This document shows, one piece after another, positions 57,567 to 64,000 of a stretch of DNA of 64,000 nt. The DNA comes from an uncultured Ignavibacteria bacterium (GTDB lineage: Bacteria; Bacteroidota; Ignavibacteria; Tepidaquicellales; Tepidaquicellaceae). A program made the translations under genes and the position numbers. How positions within the stretch are numbered: the first letter of the stretch is position 1; every line of letters starts with the position of its first letter. The notes under the pieces were generated by a model. The model saw only the letters and a program-made list of their open reading frames with translations, had not been told where the DNA came from and did not search any database. The stretch spans positions 35,902 through 99,901 of the forward strand of contig CALJIG010000026.1 in NCBI GenBank assembly GCA_937974175.1. Reading direction: 5' to 3'.

Positions 57567-59333
57567 ATGCATCTCATAGACTGGGTAATTGTAGCATTAT
57601 ATTTTATTATTTCCCTGGCCATCGGTATCATCTACTCTAAAAAAGCGGGAGGCTCAACAGAAAATTTTTTCCTCTCGGGAAGAAAACTTTCATGGTGGCT
57701 CGCAGGTATTTCAATGGTTGCAACAACTTTTGCGGCAGATACTCCCCTTGCTGTTGCAGAATTAGTCGGGCAAAACGGTATTGCAGGAAACTGGCTATGG
57801 TGGAATATGCTTATTGGGGGAATGCTTACTGTGTTTTTCTTTTCACGATTATGGCGAAGGGCAAATATTTTAACCGATGTTGAGTTTATTGAACTAAGAT
57901 ACTCCGGAAAATCTGCTGCTGTGCTGAGAGGATTTAAAGGAATCTACATGGGAATTTTCATGAACACAATTATCATGGGATGGGTAAACCTTGCTATGAT
58001 AAAAATTCTGATTGGAATGTTCCCTGAATACATAAATGAAAGTAATGCATTAATATATGTAGGTCTTTGTATGCTGCTGACTGCCGGTTACTCAGCTCTC
58101 TCAGGTCTATGGGGTGTTGCAGTCACAGATGCATTTCAATTTATACTTGCAATGGGCGGATGTATAATATTAGCAGTGATAGTAGTAAACTCTCCGCAGA
58201 TAGGCGGTATTGACGGACTTCAGGCAAAGCTTCCCGACTGGGCATTGCGCTTTACTCCGCAGATCAGCTCTGAAACACCTGTAGCTGATACAGGCGGCGC
58301 GCTTGCAATGACTATATCTTCATTCCTTGCATTCATAGGAATTCAGTGGTGGGCATCATGGTATCCGGGTGCTGAACCGGGCGGCGGCGGTTACATAGCG
58401 CAAAGAATGATGAGCGCTAAAGATGAAAAAAATTCTTTGTTCGCAACTTTGTTTTTTCAAATTGCACATTACTGTATAAGACCATGGCCATGGATTATCG
58501 TAGGACTTTGCGCGTTGGTATTATATCCAGATTTACCTCATGCCGATAAAGGACTTGGCTTTGTAAAAGCTATGAATGATTTTCTTCCTGTAGGATTAAA
58601 AGGATTATTACTCGCAGCATTTTTAGCGGCGTATATGTCTACTATTGCAACACACCTGAACTGGGGAACATCTTATTTCGTAAATGATTTTTATAAAAGA
58701 TTTATAAAAAAAGACGGAAGTGAAAAAAGTTATGTCACTGTTTCAAGAATAATGACAATTGTATTCATGGTGCTTTCAATTTTAGTTACAACACAGATGA
58801 AAAGTATTTCAGGTGTATGGAGCTTTGTTATTGAGTGCGGCGCAGGGTTGGGATTGGTTCTGATTCTGAGATGGTTCTGGTGGAGAGTAAATGCAATTGC
58901 TGAAATTGCTGCAACTGTTACTCCTTTCATAGTATATGGTGTTTTATATTTTGGTGACTTCGGAGTTAAATTTCCTCAAACTCTATATATCATAGTACCG
59001 ATTACAACTGTAGTTTGGATAATTGCTATGTATCTTTCAAAACCGGTTGAACAATCCAAGCTTGAAAGTTTTTACAGACAGGTGCATCCGGGCGGAATAG
59101 GCTGGAAAAAGATTTCGAATAAAATGAAAGACGTTACACCCGATACAGGTTATTTCTTTTTATTTGTAGACTGGGCGTGCGGAATAATTTTAGTTTATAT
59201 GTTCCTGTTTGGCATGGGGAAAATTTTATTCCATGATTATCTTATGGGCTTTGTATTTATATTAATTGGTCTTGCTGCAGCCGGAGTAATTTTCTGGGAC
59301 CTGAACAGACGCGGATGGAAGTCTATCAATTAA
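57567..59333 (+). CDS. Sodium:solute symporter (SSS family)
   Basis: A 588-aa transporter of the SSS/LeuT-fold family with about 13-15 helices: Ala-Gly-Gly-Ser-Thr-Glu-Asn-Phe-Phe-Leu-Ser-Gly-Arg near helix 1 and Pro-Leu-Ala-Val-Ala-Glu in helix 2. A wide Gly-rich segment (Pro-Gly-Ala-Glu-Pro-Gly-Gly-Gly-Gly-Tyr-Ile-Ala-Gln-Arg-Met) occurs in the middle. It would couple Na+ entry to uptake of a sugar, amino acid or other solute; substrate unknown. The stop lies inside a 7-bp tandem repeat. Confidence 0.9.
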   Translation: MHLIDWVIVALYFIISLAIGIIYSKKAGGSTENFFLSGRKLSWWLAGISMVATTFAADTPLAVAELVGQNGIAGNWLWWNMLIGGMLTVFFFSRLWRRANILTDVEFIELRYSGKSAAVLRGFKGIYMGIFMNTIIMGWVNLAMIKILIGMFPEYINESNALIYVGLCMLLTAGYSALSGLWGVAVTDAFQFILAMGGCIILAVIVVNSPQIGGIDGLQAKLPDWALRFTPQISSETPVADTGGALAMTISSFLAFIGIQWWASWYPGAEPGGGGYIAQRMMSAKDEKNSLFATLFFQIAHYCIRPWPWIIVGLCALVLYPDLPHADKGLGFVKAMNDFLPVGLKGLLLAAFLAAYMSTIATHLNWGTSYFVNDFYKRFIKKDGSEKSYVTVSRIMTIVFMVLSILVTTQMKSISGVWSFVIECGAGLGLVLILRWFWWRVNAIAEIAATVTPFIVYGVLYFGDFGVKFPQTLYIIVPITTVVWIIAMYLSKPVEQSKLESFYRQVHPGGIGWKKISNKMKDVTPDTGYFFLFVDWACGIILVYMFLFGMGKILFHDYLMGFVFILIGLAAAGVIFWDLNRRGWKSIN

Positions 59334-59375
59334 CAATTAACAATTAACAATTAGCAATTAGTAATTAACAATTGG
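59327..59375 (+). repeat. 7-bp tandem repeat between the symporter and DinB genes
   Basis: Seven heptads in register: CAATTAA three times, CAATTAG twice, TAATTAA, CAATTGG. The stop codon of the symporter lies in the first unit, and the next ATG follows 7 bases after the array. The same heptads occur inside mosaic 1. Confidence 0.88.
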
Positions 59376-59382
59376 CACAATT

Positions 59383-59877
59383 ATGTTAGAGACTTTCAAA
59401 GCAGATATATGGAAACAATTCGGCGCATCGATAGATATGTTTGAAAATGCGATTGAGAAATGTCCGGACGAATTATGGAACAATAAAGAAACCATTGTTT
59501 GGTACTGGGCATTCCATACTTTATTTTACACTGATTATTATTTATCCGAAGACCCTGATAATTTTCATCCGCCTGAGCCTTTTACACTTTCAGAATTTGA
59601 GGAAGGAACTATGCCGCCAAAAGTTTATACAAAGGAAGAGTTAATTAGCTACACAAAGTTTTGCCGTGAAAAGTGCCGGAAGCTGCTTGCCGGATTAACG
59701 GAAGAAAAGGCAATGAACCGGTGGATAAACAAATGGAAGAATTATAGTATGTTTGAAATGATAATATATAATATGAGGCACGTTCAGCATCACACAGGAC
59801 AGTTGAATTTATTGTTAGGCCAAATAGATCATGATTTACCTGTATGGGTATCACAAACGAAAATCTCACTTAATTGA
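59383..59877 (+). CDS. DinB-family protein
   Basis: A 164-aa single-domain four-helix-bundle protein. The helix-2 motif Trp-Ala-Phe-His-Thr-Leu-Phe-Tyr-Thr-Asp-Tyr-Tyr and the late motif Arg-His-Val-Gln-His-His-Thr-Gly-Gln-Leu-Asn are the three-His metal site of DinB. It overlaps ftsX by four bases (TTGA), so the two are translated together, an unusual partner. It is distinct in sequence from the DinB gene at the window edge. Activity is unknown. Confidence 0.88.
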   Translation: MLETFKADIWKQFGASIDMFENAIEKCPDELWNNKETIVWYWAFHTLFYTDYYLSEDPDNFHPPEPFTLSEFEEGTMPPKVYTKEELISYTKFCREKCRKLLAGLTEEKAMNRWINKWKNYSMFEMIIYNMRHVQHHTGQLNLLLGQIDHDLPVWVSQTKISLN

Positions 59878-60746
59878 AGTATTCTTATCTCATAAAAGAA
59901 TCACTACGCGGATTTAACTCGGCAAAGCTAAGCACACTGGCTTCTGTCTCTACTATTTCCCTATCGTTGATAATAATCGGAATTTATTTTTTTATTTCAG
60001 TTAACTCTTCTTCTTATACAAGAAAAATAAAAGATAAGGTAGAGCTTGAAATATTTTTGCAGGACGGCTATTCTATTAATGAGCTGGATTCTCTAAAAGA
60101 AAATTTAAAACGATTAGGCGGAGTAAAACAAATAAGCTTTGTCTCCAAAGAAGAAGCTGCGAAAATTTTTGAGAAAGAATACGGAAAGGAAATGCTTGAA
60201 ATACTCGACGGCAATCCGCTCCCCTCTTCATTTAAGGTTGCCTTATATGATGAATATAAAACTGTAGATAAAGTTGAAAAATTGAAGAAACAAATTTCAG
60301 AATTGGGTTTTGTATCTGATGTAATCTATCCGAAAAAAAATCTGGAGATGGTTGATAAAAATTTCTCATCAATACTTTCTTTGAATTTAATTATACTTAT
60401 TGTAATAACTATCTCATCTATATTTTTAGTCTCCAATACAATCCGGCTGGTAATAGCATCGAAAGAAAAACTGATTTACACAATGAAGCTTCTTGGTGCG
60501 ACAAAAAAATTCATCCGTTCGCCTTTTTTGATTGAAGGATTTATACAGGGACTTTTCGGCGGAATAATTGCATCAATTTTTCTTTATGTATTAATGGAGT
60601 ATGTTGCCGGCAAGCTTGGCGAAGTGAATGTATACATTGAAATGGGCAGAGCTTTTTATTCTCTTATTGTAATTCTGCTGGGTATCATACTGGGTATTTC
60701 CGGCAGCGCAATTTCCATCCGACGATATCTGAAATTCGATAACTAA
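59874..60746 (+). CDS. ftsX: Cell-division permease FtsX
   Basis: A 290-aa FtsX that, with the ATPase FtsE, controls peptidoglycan hydrolases at the septum. It has N-terminal helix ~20-44, an extracellular domain ~45-168 with Val-Glu-Leu-Glu-Ile-Phe-Leu, and three C-terminal helices (about 170-190, 225-245 and 262-285) with Thr-Met-Lys-Leu-Leu-Gly-Ala-Thr, the FtsX loop. It starts TTG overlapping the DinB stop; no ATG precedes the first helix. ftsE is not adjacent, unlike most genomes. Confidence 0.92.
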   Translation: MKYSYLIKESLRGFNSAKLSTLASVSTISLSLIIIGIYFFISVNSSSYTRKIKDKVELEIFLQDGYSINELDSLKENLKRLGGVKQISFVSKEEAAKIFEKEYGKEMLEILDGNPLPSSFKVALYDEYKTVDKVEKLKKQISELGFVSDVIYPKKNLEMVDKNFSSILSLNLIILIVITISSIFLVSNTIRLVIASKEKLIYTMKLLGATKKFIRSPFLIEGFIQGLFGGIIASIFLYVLMEYVAGKLGEVNVYIEMGRAFYSLIVILLGIILGISGSAISIRRYLKFDN

Positions 60747-60776
60747 TATTTCATAACAAATAAAATTATTTTAATC

Positions 60777-61229
60777 ATGTTAAAAGTTGGCGATAAAGCA
60801 CCTGACTTTACTTTAATCAGTGATGAAGGAAAAGATTTTTCTTTAAAAGATTTAAAAGGCAGGCAGGTCATATTGTATTTCTATCCTAAAGATGATACTG
60901 AAGCGTGCACACAGGAAGCCTGTTCATTCCGCGATAATATAAAGGTCATTGAAAAGAAAAATGCAGTGGTAATAGGTGTAAGCAAGGATAATACTAAATC
61001 ACACGTAAAATTTAAAAAGAAATATGACCTAAACTTCACTTTGCTAAGTGATGAAAACAGGGAGATGCTTGAAGCATACGGAGTGTGGAAAGAAAAAAGT
61101 ATGTTCGGAAAAAAATACATGGGGATTGTAAGAACAACGTTTCTTATTGACGAAAAAGGCTATATAAAAGAGATATGGGAAAAAGTAACGGTAAAAGGTC
61201 ATACAGAAAGTATTATTTCAAAATTGTAA
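60777..61229 (+). CDS. bcp: Thioredoxin-dependent peroxiredoxin (BCP/PrxQ)
   Basis: A 150-aa peroxiredoxin reducing organic and hydrogen peroxides with thioredoxin. Cys44 (peroxidatic) and Cys49 (resolving) sit in Glu-Ala-Cys-Thr-Gln-Glu-Ala-Cys-Ser-Phe-Arg-Asp, as in E. coli BCP. Thr-Glu replaces the usual Thr-Pro in the active-site loop, a small deviation worth noting. Otherwise normal length; the start is ATG. It is separate from the katA-oxyR locus. Confidence 0.94.
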   Translation: MLKVGDKAPDFTLISDEGKDFSLKDLKGRQVILYFYPKDDTEACTQEACSFRDNIKVIEKKNAVVIGVSKDNTKSHVKFKKKYDLNFTLLSDENREMLEAYGVWKEKSMFGKKYMGIVRTTFLIDEKGYIKEIWEKVTVKGHTESIISKL

Positions 61230-61302
61230 AAATCACTTTACTTAAATATAAGTTATAATTATTTTGCCCTAATCCATTTTTATTTAACCAAAATTACACC
61301 CC

Positions 61303-61929
61303 ATGAATAAATATCTAACCGAATTTATCGGCGCTTTTTTTCTAATCCTTGTTATCGGGATGACTGGTAATCCCCTGGCAATAGGAGCAATATTAATGGT
61401 AATGATTTATATGGGAGGAAATATCTCCGGCGGTCATTATAATCCTGCTGTTACTCTTGGTGTATTTATGAGAGGAAAAATTGATGCGAAAGATATGATA
61501 ATGTACTGGGTGTTTCAATTATTGGGAGCAATTATTGCAGCATTCATAGTTTTCGTTTTAAGTGCAAAAACAATGCAGGTTGTTCCTGCCGTTGGAAGAG
61601 ATGTCATCAAAGTGTTACTTTGTGAAATTCTCGGAACATTTGCATTAGTATCTGTTGTTTTGAATGTGGCAACAACTAAAAAAGCCGCAGGCAATAGTTA
61701 TTATGGTCTGGCAATCGGTTTTACAGTTTTAGCATGCGCATTTACTTTCGGTCCTGTATCAGGCGGAGCATTTAATCCTGCTGTTGCTTTAGGTCCTCAG
61801 ATAGTAGATGCAATTAAAGGCGGCGGTTCAATTGCATACAGCTGGCTTTATTTAGTAGGATGTTTTGCAGGCGGAGCAATTGCTGCTATCGTTTTCAGAA
61901 TCTGTAACCCTGACGAATATCAAGCTTAA
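61303..61929 (+). CDS. MIP-family aquaporin/glycerol channel
   Basis: A 208-aa membrane channel with six helices and both half-helix signatures: Gly-Gly-His-Tyr-Asn-Pro-Ala-Val-Thr-Leu and Gly-Gly-Ala-Phe-Asn-Pro-Ala-Val-Ala-Leu. It is short compared with the usual 230-280 aa of aquaporins, in keeping with compact bacterial members. Whether it carries water, glycerol or metalloids cannot be fixed from the visible residues. It ends before a bidirectional terminator. Confidence 0.92.
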   Translation: MNKYLTEFIGAFFLILVIGMTGNPLAIGAILMVMIYMGGNISGGHYNPAVTLGVFMRGKIDAKDMIMYWVFQLLGAIIAAFIVFVLSAKTMQVVPAVGRDVIKVLLCEILGTFALVSVVLNVATTKKAAGNSYYGLAIGFTVLACAFTFGPVSGGAFNPAVALGPQIVDAIKGGGSIAYSWLYLVGCFAGGAIAAIVFRICNPDEYQA

Positions 61930-61954
61930 GATTTTTTATTTTTTATTTTAATAG

Positions 61955-61989
61955 AAAAGCCCGTAAGAAAAAATCTTACGGGCTTTTTT
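61955..61989. terminator. Bidirectional terminator between the aquaporin and BNR genes
   Basis: AAAAGCCCGTAAGA (61955-61968) pairs with TCTTACGGGCTTTT (61974-61987), a 14-bp perfect stem with a 5-base A loop and T residues beyond. Confidence 0.9.
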
Positions 61990-62011
61990 AATTTCCAATT
62001 TTAAGACTATT

Positions 62012-63976
62012 TTATTTTACAAGTATCATTTTTCTTACTTCTTTAAAATCACCTGACTCTAATTTATAAAAATATAATCCGCTGTTTAATTTAGCTGCAT
62101 CAAAATCAACTGAATATGAACCGGTGCTCATATTTCCATTTACTAATGTTTTCACTTCCCTGCCTGTTACATCAAATACAGTGAGTTTTACGAACCCTGC
62201 TTTTTCTATCGAGTAATTTATTTTAGTTGCAGGATTAAATGGATTCGGATAGTTCTGCTCTAAAGAATATTTCGCAGGAGTAGTATTTTCATTTCCAGAA
62301 ATTCCTACCAGCGGGCTTACAACAAGCTGATATGTTCTGACGTGATTTCTAACACCGCCCGGCTCAGTTCCTGAAATCTGAATATTATATGTACCCGTTG
62401 GTACAAGGGCATTTGTGCTTTGATTTATTATTAATGAATCAGGAAAGTTATTTACTACACCGCCGTTACTCAATGAAACCGTTAACGTACCGGCTCCCGG
62501 CGGATTTAAGACAGTTGCAGTAAAATTAATTGGTCCTGTCATCGGTCCCATTGCAGGAAGTCTTAACCTGTTTTGTCTTGTTGAATTTACATTAATGGAG
62601 TCAATGGGCTTCGAGAATGAGATTCCATAATCAGGTAAATAAGCTGAATAGTCATCTAAAGAATTGCTTCTGCCGTCCATCCAGAAAGGCATTGTGATTG
62701 TTCTGCCCGCTATGGAATGATAGTCACCTATGTAATAAGCTTGTCCTGTTCCCTGAGACTGTTTTACATTGCTGGGATTAAAAGCCTGATTTGAAATTTT
62801 GAAGTTTGTAAATGTTTCGCCGCCATCAGTTGAAACAGCTCCGTAAGCTTCTGTCAGCATGTTAGAAGGGTCATTTCTGGAGTCATACCAGAATACCCAT
62901 ACTCTTCCCTGATTATCAACTGATATATCCGACATCCATTGGTCATTTGTTGTTAAATCATCATTGACTCTTGTAGGAGAAAGGTTGTTCCAGGTTACTC
63001 CGTTATCTGTAGATTTAGTTACAAATATATCAGCGTTATCAGGACCCAGCGGATTTGCTGAATAGTTAATATAATATCTGCCTCTGAAAGGACCGTTGCT
63101 TAAATCACATGCAATCTGTGGGAATCCGTTTACTCTTATATCCCCTTTTAAAACATATCTTCCGAACGTAGAATTAAATACACCCGGTTCTGTATATGAT
63201 GCGCCCTGAACCTGAGCAGCAAAAGTTACTCCACCGTCGGTAGAGTATCTAACAGCTGCACCACCGGCACTCCAGCAAACTACAACTCTTCCGTCAGGAC
63301 CTACGGCTATGTTTGAACCCTGTGAACTTGTTGTTGATAATGCAAGGGGCGCAGACCAGCTTACACCCTGATTTGTACTTCTGTAAAACCTAATCGGTGC
63401 AGGTGTTACAGAAAAATCTGTATAGGATAAGTAAATATAGTTTGAAAACGGTCCGCCGGTTTTATCGCACTCAACCCATTGTTTATCTGCGCTTGAATTT
63501 GTAAATGCATTTCCTAAGTTTGACCAGTTAAGTCCGCCGTTAGTTGACTTCCAGACTCTCACTCCGTTATTCAAAACTGTATAATACGCATTTCCTAAAC
63601 TGTCAAATGCAAATACTGGGTCACCCTGTGATACACTCGTTGTTATATTTGCCCATGTTACTCCTCCGTTTGTAGTTACATAAACATTGCTGGATGCGAC
63701 TACTGCCCTGTTATCGCCTGCAATGAAGTTAAGAGGATTTTTAGGATTTACTGCTATGTGTGTTTCAGCAAAGCCGGGAGTAGTAGTTACTTTGTAATTA
63801 TCAAAAGCTCCGACTGATACAACAACATCAACGCCATAAGGTTCTGTTGCATAAACTTTCGGGAAAACTTTTTTTAACGGTAATGGTACATAATTAGGAT
63901 TGTATTGACTCCAGTCAATTTGTGAAAATAAGTTGGCTGAAATCAACATAAAAAATACGAAGAATATTTTTCTCAT
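62012..63976 (-). CDS. Secreted BNR/sialidase-like repeat protein with T9SS domain
   Basis: A 654-aa exported protein with signal peptide 1-18 (ends Leu-Phe-Ser-Gln). Asp-box repeats such as Thr-Asn-Gly-Gly-Val-Thr-Trp, Ser-Thr-Asn-Gly-Gly-Leu-Asn-Trp, Ser-Thr-Asp-Asn-Gly-Val-Thr-Trp and Ser-Thr-Asp-Gly-Gly-Glu-Thr-Phe build a propeller (about 50-470). An Ig-like region (about 480-560) and the T9SS type A tail follow (YPNPFNP at about 580, terminal Arg-Lys-Met-Ile-Leu-Val-Lys). It is a shorter paralogue of the gene at 15449. Sialidase activity is not supported by visible catalytic residues. Confidence 0.88.
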   Translation of the reverse strand: MRKIFFVFFMLISANLFSQIDWSQYNPNYVPLPLKKVFPKVYATEPYGVDVVVSVGAFDNYKVTTTPGFAETHIAVNPKNPLNFIAGDNRAVVASSNVYVTTNGGVTWANITTSVSQGDPVFAFDSLGNAYYTVLNNGVRVWKSTNGGLNWSNLGNAFTNSSADKQWVECDKTGGPFSNYIYLSYTDFSVTPAPIRFYRSTNQGVSWSAPLALSTTSSQGSNIAVGPDGRVVVCWSAGGAAVRYSTDGGVTFAAQVQGASYTEPGVFNSTFGRYVLKGDIRVNGFPQIACDLSNGPFRGRYYINYSANPLGPDNADIFVTKSTDNGVTWNNLSPTRVNDDLTTNDQWMSDISVDNQGRVWVFWYDSRNDPSNMLTEAYGAVSTDGGETFTNFKISNQAFNPSNVKQSQGTGQAYYIGDYHSIAGRTITMPFWMDGRSNSLDDYSAYLPDYGISFSKPIDSINVNSTRQNRLRLPAMGPMTGPINFTATVLNPPGAGTLTVSLSNGGVVNNFPDSLIINQSTNALVPTGTYNIQISGTEPGGVRNHVRTYQLVVSPLVGISGNENTTPAKYSLEQNYPNPFNPATKINYSIEKAGFVKLTVFDVTGREVKTLVNGNMSTGSYSVDFDAAKLNSGLYFYKLESGDFKEVRKMILVK

Positions 63977-64000
63977 GCTGAGGGTTAAGGTTTAGTTTTT

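Overview
The window is AT-rich and densely coded. It looks like a free-living member of the Bacteroidota/Ignavibacteria (FCB) branch. The main evidence is nine predicted secreted proteins that end in the type IX secretion (T9SS) C-terminal domain: a Tyr-Pro-Asn-Pro-Phe-Asn-Pro motif, then an Ig-like segment ending in Lys-Met-x-Leu-x-Lys. Supporting evidence is a PorV/PorQ-type outer-membrane protein, a TonB-dependent receptor with a carboxypeptidase-regulatory N-terminus, a TAnnTTTG promoter element and frequent TTG starts. The YPNPFNP form of the motif points towards Ignavibacteria-like lineages, but no rRNA or other decisive marker is present.

Layout. 1-6057: a DinB protein cut by the window edge, a T9SS esterase, DUF3467, an LptF/LptG permease divergent from a carboxymuconolactone-decarboxylase-like protein, a PfkB sugar kinase and recO. 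6166-12443: HtrA protease, a PQQ-propeller protein, an HExxH secreted protein, a protein that is almost only signal peptide plus sorting domain, and a secreted sugar-binding-like protein. 12595-15369: a peroxide-defence locus, katA divergent from oxyR. 15449-20597: a very large BNR-repeat T9SS protein, a YVTN-propeller lipoprotein with a haem-like motif, and a thioesterase. 20619-21750: a 1.1-kb non-coding mosaic of repeats. 21751-22695: arginase. 22692-39318: a long minus-strand housekeeping run (a frameshifted membrane gene, valS, parA-like, FAH, pyrC, mlaE, CorC/HlyC; then ssb, propeller, barrel, VWA, nuoN, vanZ, nnr, rpe, PASTA). 39319-39917: a second repeat mosaic, inverted relative to the first. 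39918-57391: a cell-surface block (secreted phospholipase D, GT-C-like membrane protein, NHL lipoprotein, PorV, two beta-carbonic anhydrases, TonB receptor, lipoprotein, three T9SS proteins). 57567-61929 plus strand: SSS symporter, DinB, ftsX, bcp, aquaporin. 62012-63976: another BNR T9SS protein.

How it fits together. Much of the coding capacity serves the cell surface: exported T9SS cargo, the PorV-like factor that works with such cargo, a TonB receptor and surface lipoproteins. katA-oxyR, bcp and HtrA handle oxidative and envelope stress. The minus-strand housekeeping genes overlap or abut, consistent with translational coupling, often through a TTG start.

The least explained structure is in the two intergenic mosaics. 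They share modules in opposite orientation, ten paired CCGAC words with an exact 11-bp period, and hairpins whose closing base pairs covary. No complete mobile element, CRISPR array, tRNA or rRNA gene was recognised. I did not find a clear new multi-gene system; the repeat family is the best candidate for something undescribed.
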